From: Prevotella sp. UBA3776 | GTDB lineage: Bacteria > Bacteroidota > Bacteroidia > Bacteroidales > Bacteroidaceae | Direction of reading: 5' to 3' | Assembly (NCBI GenBank): GCA_002369515.1 | Contig: DFFM01000018.1 | Location: 76,253 to 140,252 of the forward strand | Length of the DNA: 64,000 nt | Part shown: positions 25,397 to 33,697 of the stretch, one piece after another | Position numbering within the stretch: the first letter of the stretch is position 1 | How the letters are laid out: every line of letters begins with the position of its first letter | Notes under the pieces: generated by a model | Told to the model about the DNA's origin: nothing | The model's input: only the letters and a program-made list of their open reading frames with translations | Database searches by the model: none | Program-made: the position numbers and the translations under genes

Positions 25397-26677
25397 ATGA
25401 ACGAAACCGTAAGAAAACTGAAAGCAGAGGTTCAGGATGTGTTGGAAAACAACATCCTGAACTTCTGGCTCAATAACATGCAGGACCGCGAAAACGGCGG
25501 TTTCTACGGGCGCATCGACGGCCAAGGCCATTTGCATGCCGATGCTGAGAAAGGCGCCATTCTGAACGCCCGCATCCTGTGGTCGTTCTCCGCTGCCTAC
25601 CGTGTGCTGCGCAAACCCGAATATTTGGAGGCTGCCACCCGTGCCAAGGACTACATCGTCGAGCATTTCTTCGATTGGGAATATGGCGGCTGCTATTGGA
25701 GCCTCGACTGCAAAGGGCAGCCCAAGGACACCAAAAAGCAGTTCTACGCCATCGGCTTCATGATTTACGGCCTGTCCGAATATGCCCGCGCCACTGGCGA
25801 CCGCGAGGCGCTCGACTATGCCATTCAGCTCTACGAGTGCATCGAGGAGCATTCGCTCGACAAGCAGAACAATGGCTATATAGAAGCTTGTACCCGCGAG
25901 TGGGGCGTAATCGGCGACATGCGGCTCTCGGAGCTTGACGCCAACTACCCCAAGTCGCAGAACACCCACTTGCACATCATTGAGCCTTACACCAATCTCT
26001 ACCGCTGTCTGAAGGAAATGCAGGCAGCCCAATCGTGCGACTACGTGCCGGCCATCGGCTCGGTGCTGCCCGTGGGCGTCACCGTTCCGCAGGAAACCGT
26101 CCTTCGCATTGAGGACTCGCTGCGCAACCTCATCTACATCTTCACCGACAAGATTCTGAACCCCGAAACCCACCATCTCGACCTGTTCTTCGACATGGAC
26201 TGGACGCGCCAGGCTGGCCGATTGGAGAGCTACGGTCACGACATCGAGTGTTCGTGGCTGATGCACGAGGCTGCGCTGGTGCTGGGCGACGCCGCCGTGC
26301 TCGAGAAGATGGAACCCATTGTGCAGATGGTGGCCAAAGCCAGCGAGAAAGGGCTGAACGAAGACGGTTCGATGGTTCACGAGGCCAACCTCGATACGGG
26401 ACATGTTGACAGCGACTTGCACTGGTGGGTGCAGGCCGAGAATGTGGTGGGCTGGGTGAACATCTATCAGTATTTCGGCGACGAATCCGCATTGGAAAAA
26501 GCCGTTCGCTGCTGGCAGTACATCAAAGACCAACTCATCGACTGGCAGGGAGGCGAGTGGCACTGGAGCCGCCACAAAGACGGCACGCTCAATCTTGATG
26601 ACGACAAGGCCGGTTTCTGGAAATGCCCCTATCACAACAGCCGCATGTGTCTGGAGCTGATGGAAAGAGAATTCTGA
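25397..26677 (+). CDS. Mannobiose (cellobiose) 2-epimerase
   Basis: 426 residues, cytosolic, of the N-acylglucosamine 2-epimerase/cellobiose 2-epimerase superfamily ((alpha/alpha)6 barrel). Motifs include FYGRIDGQG, ARILWSFSAAYR, HIIEPYTNLYR, YGHDIECSWLMHEAA and HWWVQAENVVGW with catalytic-type histidines. It converts beta-1,4-mannobiose to mannosyl-glucose, the substrate of the GH130 enzyme. Start lies 3 bp after the symporter stop. A short proline/valine-rich insert (about 214-236) looks lineage-specific. Confidence 0.92.
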   Translation: MNETVRKLKAEVQDVLENNILNFWLNNMQDRENGGFYGRIDGQGHLHADAEKGAILNARILWSFSAAYRVLRKPEYLEAATRAKDYIVEHFFDWEYGGCYWSLDCKGQPKDTKKQFYAIGFMIYGLSEYARATGDREALDYAIQLYECIEEHSLDKQNNGYIEACTREWGVIGDMRLSELDANYPKSQNTHLHIIEPYTNLYRCLKEMQAAQSCDYVPAIGSVLPVGVTVPQETVLRIEDSLRNLIYIFTDKILNPETHHLDLFFDMDWTRQAGRLESYGHDIECSWLMHEAALVLGDAAVLEKMEPIVQMVAKASEKGLNEDGSMVHEANLDTGHVDSDLHWWVQAENVVGWVNIYQYFGDESALEKAVRCWQYIKDQLIDWQGGEWHWSRHKDGTLNLDDDKAGFWKCPYHNSRMCLELMEREF

Positions 26678-26736
26678 GTGTACCCAGCTTTTCTCATTGC
26701 TAGATAACAGAGAAAAACCGGGAGAACAAAGAAGAC

Positions 26737-26799
26737 AAAAACAAAGAAAACCGGGAAAACAGAGCAAGAGCGCTTGTTTTCCCGGTTTTCTTTGTTTTT
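26737..26799. terminator. Perfect 25-bp inverted repeat between convergent genes
   Basis: Arms 26737-26761 and 26775-26799 are exact complements (core AACCGGGAAAACA / TGTTTTCCCGGTT) around a 13-base centre. Ends are A-rich on the left and T-rich on the right, so the hairpin can act as a terminator in both directions for the epimerase gene (plus) and prs (minus). Further partial copies of ACCGGGAGAAC flank it. Confidence 0.7.
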
Positions 26800-26913
26800 C
26801 CCGGTTCTCTCGGAAAAGCCCGACGAGGATTCCTGTCGGTGGGCATTAATTGCTTGGAAAGCTTTCCTATCGGCGGCTATTACAGTTTGGAAAGCCTTGT
26901 AAATGCGTTTTTG

Positions 26914-27849
26914 TCAGATGAGATACTGGTCGCTGATGCTCTCGTTGTCGAGCACACGGCGGATGGTTTCGGCAAACATGTCGGCCACGGAGAGCTGCTT
27001 CACCTTGGCGCAGCGCTGCGAATAGGGGATGGAGTCGGTAAAGACGATTTCCTCCAACGCAGAGTCTTGCACACGCTCGCTGGCCGGCCCGCTCATCACA
27101 CAATGGCTGGCACAGGCTCTGACACTCTTTGCCCCAGCTTCCTTCATGATGTCGGCCGCCATGGTGATGGTGCCTGCGGTGTCCACCATGTCGTCGATAA
27201 TCACAACGTTCTTGTCCTTCACATCGCCAATGATTTGCATGCTCGACACCACGTTGGCACGGGCGCGCGTCTTGTTGCAGAGCACCAGCGGGCATCCCAG
27301 ATACTTGGCGTAGGTGTTGGCGCGTTTCGAACCGCCCACGTCGGGCGAGGCAATCACCATGTCGTCCAACTTGAGGCTTTGCAGATAGGGGAGAATCACG
27401 CCCGAAGCGTAGAGATGGTCAACGGGAACGTCGAAGAAACCCTGAATTTGGTCGGCATGCAAGTCCATGGTGATGACTCGGTTCACACCTGCCACGCTGA
27501 GCAGGTCGGCCACCAGTTTAGCCCCGATGCTTACGCGCGGTTTGTCTTTCCGGTCCTGGCGCGCCCATCCGAAGTAGGGTATCACGGCGTTGATGGTGCG
27601 AGCCGATGCTCGTTTTGCGGCATCAATCATGAGGAGCAGCTCCATCAGGTTGTCAGAGTTTGGAAAGGTGCTCTGAACCAAGAAGATGTCGCGACCGCGG
27701 ATGGATTCCTCATACGAAACGGCAAACTCGCCGTCGGAGAACTTTGTCATGAGAAGTTTGCCGAGCGGGCAACCAAGACTTTGGCAGATTTTCTCTGCGA
27801 GGTATTTCGTGCTGGTTCCCGAAAATACCATAAAAGAGTTTTTCTCCAT
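26914..27849 (-). CDS. prs: Ribose-phosphate pyrophosphokinase
   Basis: 311 residues, the usual length. It makes PRPP from ribose 5-phosphate and ATP for nucleotide, histidine and tryptophan synthesis. Motifs: FSDGEFAVSYEESIRGRD, the divalent-cation site VITMDLHADQIQGFFDVPVDHL and the PRPP loop VVIIDDMVDTAGTI. It lies 46 bp downstream of the ThiE-like gene on the same strand and may share its transcript. Confidence 0.97.
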   Translation of the reverse strand: MEKNSFMVFSGTSTKYLAEKICQSLGCPLGKLLMTKFSDGEFAVSYEESIRGRDIFLVQSTFPNSDNLMELLLMIDAAKRASARTINAVIPYFGWARQDRKDKPRVSIGAKLVADLLSVAGVNRVITMDLHADQIQGFFDVPVDHLYASGVILPYLQSLKLDDMVIASPDVGGSKRANTYAKYLGCPLVLCNKTRARANVVSSMQIIGDVKDKNVVIIDDMVDTAGTITMAADIMKEAGAKSVRACASHCVMSGPASERVQDSALEEIVFTDSIPYSQRCAKVKQLSVADMFAETIRRVLDNESISDQYLI

Positions 27850-27895
27850 TTTTTAGCTTTCGATGTGTGTATGATGTTTGTTTTTTGAAGTTTTG

Positions 27896-28504
27896 CTAAG
27901 AGGTGGCTTTTTTCAGTTTCAGGAAGTGGCCAATGAGTGCCTTGTAGTCCAGCTCGTTGTGAATGTCGAATCTGTTCCATAGGTCGCCGCAAATCACCAC
28001 ACCTCCGAACCCCAGGTCTTTTGCCAGCCGTATGTTGTCCAGGCTCATTCCTCCGAGGGCATAGACGTGTTTGTCGATGAGTCCCTGTCGCGAGGCCGCC
28101 TTCAGTTCGTCGAGCGTGTAGGCGGGTTCATCCTCGGGGTTGGTGATGCCCTTGAAGAGTTTGCCCAGAAACACGTATTCGGCCTTTTTCTTGGCCGCCT
28201 TCAGCTGGTCGATGGCGTAGCAGGTGCGGCTGAAGCGTCCCTTGTACTTCTCGGGTAGGGCGGCGTCGGGCTGGTCGAGGTGGATGCCTGCCAGTCCGTA
28301 CTCAGCTTTCAGGTAGAAATGGTCGTGTACGGTGATGCGTCGATAGTAGTTTTCGGGTAAAAGTGTGAGCAGCCGCTCCGAATACATGGGCGAAGAATTA
28401 GGTTTGCACAGGTGCAGATTTTCCATGCCTTCTTCGAAGAGCGTTGCGAGTATTTTGTCTTCTTCCACAAAGAATGTGGATTTTGTCATGATAACGAGTT
28501 TCAT
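27896..28504 (-). CDS. ThiE/TenI-like phosphate-binding TIM-barrel protein
   Basis: 202 residues from MKLVIMTKSTFF at 28504. The order of motifs (AEYGLAGIHLDQPD, SRTCYAIDQLKAA, YVFLGKLFKGIT, VYALGGMSLDNI, GFGGVVICGDLW) follows thiamine-phosphate synthase-like barrels. The usual pyrophosphate and Mg residues of true ThiE are not obvious, so it may be a TenI-like relative with another role. No other thiamine gene is near. Confidence 0.7.
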   Translation of the reverse strand: MKLVIMTKSTFFVEEDKILATLFEEGMENLHLCKPNSSPMYSERLLTLLPENYYRRITVHDHFYLKAEYGLAGIHLDQPDAALPEKYKGRFSRTCYAIDQLKAAKKKAEYVFLGKLFKGITNPEDEPAYTLDELKAASRQGLIDKHVYALGGMSLDNIRLAKDLGFGGVVICGDLWNRFDIHNELDYKALIGHFLKLKKATS

Positions 28505-28528
28505 CGACGTTTGTTTGTTTTCTGATTG

Positions 28529-28559
28529 CAAAATTAAGAAAAATAGTTCAAACGTGCAA
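28529..28559 (-). promoter_or_regulatory. Promoter of the ThiE-like gene and prs
   Basis: On the minus strand TTG (28557-28559), a 20-bp gap and TAATTTTG (28529-28536), ending 24 bp before the ATG at 28504. This supports that start. Confidence 0.5.
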
Positions 28560-28672
28560 TTTAAACAAAGACAAAAAACGGCCCGCCCTTGTTTTTTTCA
28601 CAAATATCAAGAGGGGGCTTGCTTTTGTCGGTTCGTTTTCCGGCATAAAGAGTGTGTGGGCCGCTATGAACA

Positions 28673-28710
28673 ACGGCCGGAAAGTCATTCGTTGATGACA
28701 TTCCGGCCGT
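28673..28710 (-). terminator. 16-bp hairpin after the secreted protein gene
   Basis: ACGGCCGGAAAGTCAT (28673-28688) pairs with ATGACATTCCGGCCGT (28695-28710) with one mismatch and a six-base loop. It is 50 bp past the stop of the gene ending at 28760. No clear U run follows on either strand, so it may stabilise or process the transcript rather than terminate it. Confidence 0.5.
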
Positions 28711-28759
28711 GGCTGTTGCAGAAGAAATGCTGTTGCTTGTTGTGTTGGCGGCAGTAGGC

Positions 28760-30220
28760 TTATTTCTTCAACACCTTGTGTACGGTGCCGTCGTCCATGC
28801 GGAGGATGTTCAGCCCGCGTGTGAGTTTCTGCTGTTCGGCACCGCTGACGCTAAATACTTTGTCCACCTTGGCGTTGCTGCTGACAGGAGCTTTTACGCC
28901 CGACTCATCGTCGATGTCGATGATTACATGCTTGGCCCATTTGCCATCTCCGCCGACAATGCCATAATTGTCAAAATTGCCTGCAATGTCAATTCTTCCA
29001 TCTAACGGTTCAGTAATCTTGCAGTTACCAAGGTCTATTTTCTTAAAGTCGCAAATGGCTCCATAGACACAATCGAAATCCAAATAACAGTTTCTGATGA
29101 TAAGTGATTCATTGCTTGGACCATTTGGTCCGCCAATGCCCCAATCGCCAGTACCATAGACATACAGGTTGCGAAGTGTAAGGGTGGCACCGTCTAAGAC
29201 ATAAAAACATTCAAAACCGGGTGCATCAAGAGTAAGATTTTTATAATCTCCTTCGATAGTGGTGTTTGCATGGATGCGGAAAACAGAGTAGTTGTAAGAC
29301 ATTTTACAATCAGCTGAAGTGAATTTAATGGTCAGCCCATCCACACCTCTGTTTTCGATTAAAGGTTCATTGTCTCCGCTTGTGGAAACATCGTCGGAGT
29401 CGATGGTCAATAATTTGGCGTCTTCATCGTAAGTGACAACATCTGATCCAATATAATGCATTAATGCTAAGATGTATTCGTTTAATGGATTGCCTGCAAT
29501 GCTTATTTCATAATTTTTGCCAAGATTGAGTGTATTTGCAATTTCTCCATCAGAAGTGTTGATAAAAGTGAATTTATCTGTATTGAATTCGCTTGCTCCA
29601 GTAATGTCGCCATAATTGTCTGCGCAGTTGAATGCTCCATAACATTTAAAAGCTGAACTTCCTGTAGGAACATCAACCATGATCATGCAGTTTGCAGTGA
29701 TATCGCCATAGATTGAGATTCCAATGGATTGTGAACTCACGGAGAGATAGGAAAACTGTTTTCCTGTAATCTCCGAGTCCTCTCCAAGAATAGAAATACC
29801 ATAACCGTCACTTTTTATCTCTAAATGCGACTCATAGTCAATGTCAATGATTAAGCTGGAACGTGACATGAGACCGTGGTTTTTGTAAATGTCTTTACCT
29901 CCTTCCGCCTTGATTTTGCATACGCCTTTAACGATTATCCTAAGACCTTCGATGGCATCTTCCCAAGTGTCTCCATTTTCAATACCTTTAACGCCGTTGC
30001 CATTAACGGTGATCGTGGCATTGTCGAGCGTGAGTTCTTTCGTAGTGTAGTTGTAGGTAACAGTGCCTTCGATGCCTTCGCCAGTAACGGTGACAAGGTT
30101 TTGCTGGCCAGTGACTTGATGACCAGCCACATAAAGGGGCACACCCCATGCTTGCGCAAAAGCACAAGTTGGCAACACTGCCAGAATGGCAATAACGAAA
30201 ATAGTAGAAATCTTTTTCAT
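28760..30220 (-). CDS. Secreted beta-rich protein with C-terminal tail
   Basis: 486 residues from MKKIST at 30220, signal peptide ending AFAQ. Near the N terminus PLYVAGHQVTGQQ, then GTVTYNYTTKELTLDNATI, is a module seen in many Prevotella surface proteins. A second copy-like segment (VVTYDEDAKLLTIDSDDVS, about 265-285) follows, and the rest resembles a parallel beta-helix. The end VFSVSGAEQQKLTRGLNILR resembles a type IX-like sorting tail. Codons are A/T-rich in the middle. Function unknown. Confidence 0.6.
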   Translation of the reverse strand: MKKISTIFVIAILAVLPTCAFAQAWGVPLYVAGHQVTGQQNLVTVTGEGIEGTVTYNYTTKELTLDNATITVNGNGVKGIENGDTWEDAIEGLRIIVKGVCKIKAEGGKDIYKNHGLMSRSSLIIDIDYESHLEIKSDGYGISILGEDSEITGKQFSYLSVSSQSIGISIYGDITANCMIMVDVPTGSSAFKCYGAFNCADNYGDITGASEFNTDKFTFINTSDGEIANTLNLGKNYEISIAGNPLNEYILALMHYIGSDVVTYDEDAKLLTIDSDDVSTSGDNEPLIENRGVDGLTIKFTSADCKMSYNYSVFRIHANTTIEGDYKNLTLDAPGFECFYVLDGATLTLRNLYVYGTGDWGIGGPNGPSNESLIIRNCYLDFDCVYGAICDFKKIDLGNCKITEPLDGRIDIAGNFDNYGIVGGDGKWAKHVIIDIDDESGVKAPVSSNAKVDKVFSVSGAEQQKLTRGLNILRMDDGTVHKVLKK

Positions 30221-30370
30221 ACTCATTGTTTTTTTAGAAGGTTAATATAAAAAAATAAATACCAATTTAACAAAAGGTTGTATTTGTTTTGCAAATATAA
30301 CTAAAATTGTCAAGCTGAGGATGTTTTTTGTAGTTAAAAAAACAAAAAACCGATGGTTTCTTGTGACAAT

Positions 30371-30946
30371 CTATTGTTGAGGGGGCTGAAGACTGTGTGC
30401 TGCCATGGTTAGTTCGTGTGTCACTTGTTTCAGTTCGCCAATGGTAAAATGTTCTTTTTGGCTGGTGACCGTTTCGGGGCGAAGCCGTAACAGGTCGAGC
30501 AATGCCTGGCAAGCGCGTGCAAGCATCTCTTCGTGGTCGAATGCGAGTGGGGGAGTGGATTTGCTGACAATGGCCTCGCACAGGTCGCTAAGGTTAAACC
30601 AGCGAGCAAGTGCGGCATCGTCGGCGCCGCACACGTCTTGCATCCTCACCAGCGCGTAGTGGGCAATGCTGACGACGCGTTCGCGCGGGTCGCGGTCGGG
30701 TGAGCTGAAAGTGTGGAACTGGTGGATGGTGGCTTGCTCCATGCCCGTCTCCTCTTGCAGTTCGCGCAGAGCACCCTGCTCGGCGCTCTCGTCTATTTCG
30801 AGATAGCCTCCCGGAAAAGCCCAATGGCCTTTGTAGGGGTCGAATTTGCGTTCTATGAGCAGCACTTTCAGTTGTTGGCCGTCGAGAGCGAATATGACGC
30901 AGTCTGTAGCAATGGCGGGGTGGGGGTATTTGTAGGTGTAGGGCAT
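30371..30946 (-). CDS. Nudix hydrolase
   Basis: 191 residues from MPYTYKYPHPAIATDCVIF at 30946; longer ORF forms overlap the promoter. The Nudix box (GGYLEIDESAEQGALRELQ, then EETG, about residues 46-68) binds Mg and cleaves nucleoside diphosphate-linked substrates. The segment PPLAFDHEEML and the end HFTIGELKQVTHEL resemble the ADP-ribose-type and NrtR-type subfamilies, but the DNA-binding winged helix of NrtR is at most partial here. Substrate unknown. Confidence 0.85.
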   Translation of the reverse strand: MPYTYKYPHPAIATDCVIFALDGQQLKVLLIERKFDPYKGHWAFPGGYLEIDESAEQGALRELQEETGMEQATIHQFHTFSSPDRDPRERVVSIAHYALVRMQDVCGADDAALARWFNLSDLCEAIVSKSTPPLAFDHEEMLARACQALLDLLRLRPETVTSQKEHFTIGELKQVTHELTMAAHSLQPPQQ

Positions 30947-31024
30947 GGAGAGTGAACGATTGAAAATGAAAGTCGATGATTGAAGATCAACAATTCTGTT
31001 GCGGAAGGGTTTCCTTCCTGGTTG

Positions 31025-31055
31025 CAAAAATACGGAAAACGCGGGACATTTGCAA
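31025..31055 (-). promoter_or_regulatory. Promoter of the Nudix gene
   Basis: On the minus strand TTG (31053-31055), a 20-bp gap and TATTTTTG (31025-31032). It lies inside the longer ORF, which supports the start at 30946. Confidence 0.5.
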
Positions 31056-31133
31056 TAAAACAGTAGCAAAAAATGAAATGTGGAATACAGAATGAAAGAT
31101 TTTTGAACATTTTTGCAGCTTCTTTTTGCTCAT

Positions 31134-31159
31134 CTGCAATATTTTGTGTAATATTGCAG
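31134..31159 (+). promoter_or_regulatory. Palindromic operator candidate before the phenylacetate-CoA ligase gene
   Basis: CTGCAATATT (31134-31143) and AATATTGCAG (31150-31159) are exact complements around TTGTGT. The right arm overlaps TAATATTG (31149-31156), one base off a -7 box, 41 bp before the ATG. This is the layout of a repressor site on a promoter. Confidence 0.45.
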
Positions 31160-31200
31160 GTCAAAAACCGTAAACAATTCATTATTAAACAATAAAAATT

Positions 31201-32526
31201 ATGAAGAGCGAAAGCCAACAACCAACACAGGAATACTGGCAGCCGGAACTGGAAACCATGCCCCGGCCGCAATTGGAGCAATTGCAAGTAGAGAAACTCA
31301 GAAAAACCATCGAGATATGCCTCAAGTCGCCTTTCTACGGCAAGCGCCTGGGAGAACTGGGCATCACTCCCGAAAGCATCAACAGCCTTGACGACCTTCG
31401 CAAAATTCCTTTCACCACCAAGCAAGACCTTCGCGACAACTATCCCTTCGGTCTTGTTGGCGGAAACTTGGACGACGCCATCCGCATCCACTCGACGAGC
31501 GGCACCACCGGCAATCCCTGTGTGGTGGTGTATAGCCGCCACGACATCGAGTCGTGGGCCAACATGATTGCCCGCAACATGTACATGGTGGGTTGTCGCA
31601 AGAGCGACGTGTTCCAGAATTCCAGCGGCTACGGCATGTTTACCGGCGGACTGGGCTTCCAGTATGGAGCCGAGGCGTTGGGCGCCACCACGGTGCCGGC
31701 GGCAGCGGGCAACTCCAAGCGCCAGATCAAGTTCATTCGCGACTTTGGCACCACCTGTCTTCACGCCATACCGAGCTATGCCATCCGTTTGGCCGAGGTG
31801 TTCCGCGAAGAAGGCGTTGACCCGCGCAGCACCAAGTTGCACACGCTCTTCATCGGCGCCGAGCCACACACCGAGGAGCAGCGCCAGCGCATTGAGCGCA
31901 TGCTGGGCGTGAAGGCCTACAATTCGTTTGGCATGACCGAGATGAACGGCCCCGGCGTGGCCTTCGAGTGCAAGGAGCAGGACGGCATGCACCTGTGGGA
32001 GGACAACTATATCATAGAGATAGTGGATCCCGACACGTTGGAGCCGGTTCCCGATGGCCAGATGGGTGAAATGGTGCTCACCACGCTCGACCGCACCATG
32101 ATGCCTATATTAAGGTATCGTACGCGCGACCTCACCCGCATCATTCCCGGCGAGTGCAAGTGCGGACGCACCCACCGTCGCATCGACCGCATCAAGGGCC
32201 GCACCGACGACATGTTCATCATCAAGGGCGTCAACGTGTTCCCCATGCAGGTGGAGAAGATTCTGGTGCAGTACCCCGGTCTTGGCAGCAACTATCTGAT
32301 TACGCTCGACACCGTCGATGACAACGACATCATGACCGTGGAAGTGGAGCTCGACGACATGAACACCGATGTCTATCCCGAACTGCAGCGCATGACCAAG
32401 GACATTCAGCGCGCGCTGAAGGACGAGATATTGCTCACTCCGCATGTTCGCCTTGTGAAGAAAGGCTCGCTGCCCGTGAGCGAAGGCAAGGCCGTCAGAG
32501 TGAAGGATTTGCGCGCAGGCAGATAA
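31201..32526 (+). CDS. paaK: Phenylacetate-CoA ligase
   Basis: 441 residues of the adenylate-forming family. AMP-binding motifs are STSGTTGNPCVV (about 98-109), FGMTEMNGPG and the hinge-like DRIKGRTDDMFIIKGVNVFP. The enzyme activates an aryl acid such as phenylacetate to its CoA ester. Many Bacteroidetes carry this gene without the rest of the phenylacetate catabolic pathway, as here, often linked to indolepyruvate ferredoxin oxidoreductase, which is not in the window. The DUF3256 gene follows by 12 bp. Confidence 0.93.
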   Translation: MKSESQQPTQEYWQPELETMPRPQLEQLQVEKLRKTIEICLKSPFYGKRLGELGITPESINSLDDLRKIPFTTKQDLRDNYPFGLVGGNLDDAIRIHSTSGTTGNPCVVVYSRHDIESWANMIARNMYMVGCRKSDVFQNSSGYGMFTGGLGFQYGAEALGATTVPAAAGNSKRQIKFIRDFGTTCLHAIPSYAIRLAEVFREEGVDPRSTKLHTLFIGAEPHTEEQRQRIERMLGVKAYNSFGMTEMNGPGVAFECKEQDGMHLWEDNYIIEIVDPDTLEPVPDGQMGEMVLTTLDRTMMPILRYRTRDLTRIIPGECKCGRTHRRIDRIKGRTDDMFIIKGVNVFPMQVEKILVQYPGLGSNYLITLDTVDDNDIMTVEVELDDMNTDVYPELQRMTKDIQRALKDEILLTPHVRLVKKGSLPVSEGKAVRVKDLRAGR

Positions 32527-32538
32527 ACTACGAACACG

Positions 32539-33195
32539 ATGAAACCTTTCGAGAAGCATTTCCTCTGTATTCTCTTCGCCCTTGTGGCGATGGTTCCCGC
32601 CGGAGCGCAGTCTATGCGCGAGGTGTGGCTTTCCATGCCCGACTCGCTCGTTGGCTATCTCAACAAGAGCAAGCGCATAGAGGCCATGGACTATCGCGAC
32701 ATGGGGCTGAAGCTCGATGTGCGCAATCTGCTCAAAGGCAGCACACTGGTAGATACGCTGACGGCCGACTTCATCGCGGTGAAGCTCAACAAGTCTGCCT
32801 CGCTGCAGATGAAGTTGCTGCCTCGCGAATCAGACACGTTGGTGTGTGTCGTTAAGACTTTCCGCGGGCCGGCTGCCGACAGTTCCATCAGTTTCTTCAC
32901 CACTCGGTGGCAGCCCGTCGGCACATCGATGTTCTGCGATTCTGTCAGTCCGTTGGCGCAGCCTGTTGACTGCTTTCTGCAGCGTCCCGACACCATGAGT
33001 GTGGAACGTTTCAGCGAATTGAGCCTTCAGTTTGAGCCCCGCCTCCTGAGCATTGAAATGCCGGTGAGCGGTGAAGAGCTGAGCATAGAGTTGCAGCCGG
33101 CACTGCCAGTTCCGTCGTCGCTCGCAGCATCGCTAAAACAGCTTGTAAAGCGAAGAAACTTTAAATGGAACGGCAAAATGTTTATAGAATGTTAA
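32539..33195 (+). CDS. DUF3256 family secreted protein
   Basis: 218 residues. A signal peptide ends AGAQ (about residue 24), followed by MREVWLSMPDSLVGYLNKSKRIEAMDYRDMG in two parts, the start of the DUF3256 family found in Bacteroidales. No catalytic motif is visible. Probably periplasmic. It follows paaK by 12 bp and probably shares its transcript. Function unknown. Confidence 0.75.
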   Translation: MKPFEKHFLCILFALVAMVPAGAQSMREVWLSMPDSLVGYLNKSKRIEAMDYRDMGLKLDVRNLLKGSTLVDTLTADFIAVKLNKSASLQMKLLPRESDTLVCVVKTFRGPAADSSISFFTTRWQPVGTSMFCDSVSPLAQPVDCFLQRPDTMSVERFSELSLQFEPRLLSIEMPVSGEELSIELQPALPVPSSLAASLKQLVKRRNFKWNGKMFIEC

Positions 33196-33222
33196 AATTC
33201 TGATGTTTTTTACCAGAAACTC

Positions 33223-33326
33223 TTGCAGAATTGAAGAAAAGTAGTAATTTTGCATCGTGTTTTTCATGGTATTAGATTATTAAGGTTAATAAAGATTGGT
33301 TGTCGTGAGACAATCAATTTTTTTTT
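33223..33326 (+). ncRNA. Candidate small RNA of about 65 nt
   Basis: TTG (33223-33225), a 19-bp gap and TAATTTTG (33245-33252) form a consensus promoter. A hairpin follows at 33298-33315 (left GGTTGTC, loop GTGA, right GACAATC, one G-U pair) with nine T residues at 33318-33326. The transcript would run from about 33259 to 33324 and has no ORF. It could also be a promoter fossil whose gene was lost. Confidence 0.4.
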
Positions 33327-33509
33327 GCCCTTATTTTTGCTTCTTTTCCCCAACTTTATTCCGGCTCATGCCACACATTTCGGCGCGTTGGTCGCTCTTG
33401 CCGCGCTATCCTCTACATTATTCGGTCTTGGTGGCGGAGAATCCGAAACTTCAGTCGTTTGCTGAGCAGCCTCAAACGCCATGCGGCTCGAGAATCCGTG
33501 CAAATGCAA

Positions 33510-33575
33510 ACGGTCTATTCGTGATAGACCGTCGTTCTACTGCGAGTAGACCAATGGTCTATCACGGTTAGACCG
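33510..33575. repeat. Cluster of short hairpins with GGTCTA/TAGACC arms
   Basis: Hairpin 1: ACGGTCTAT (33510-33518) with ATAGACCGT (33524-33532), loop TCGTG. Hairpin 2: TCTAC (33536-33540) with GTAGA (33546-33550), loop TGCGA. Hairpin 3: GGTCTA (33556-33561) with TAGACC (33569-33574). TAGACC (33547-33552) and GGTCTA (33556-33561) can also pair, so the structures compete. This is REP/BIME-like. Confidence 0.75.
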
Positions 33576-33666
33576 TTCGTAATGCCCGGGAATGGAAATC
33601 CGCTGGTGGGCGATGGCTCATTGTGGCAAATGGCGCAAAACACGGAGCCGGCGCAGCACAAAGAAA

Positions 33667-33697
33667 CCGCCCCACACACTCGAGGTGCGCAGGGCGG
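33667..33697 (-). terminator. Probable terminator of the DUF1573 gene
   Basis: On the minus strand CCGCCC (33692-33697) pairs with GGGCGG (33667-33672), with further pairing of GCGCAC/GTGTG inside, and TTTCTTTG follows. It is about 40 bp past the gene's stop. The U run is weak. Confidence 0.4.

Noticed and set aside
25139..26767. 542-codon minus-strand ORF opposite the epimerase
   Set aside because: Antisense shadow of a well conserved enzyme; no family resemblance.
33250..33571. Two overlapping plus-strand ORFs of 71 and 91 codons
   Set aside because: They begin within or after the candidate terminator and read through the hairpin cluster; the translations look random.
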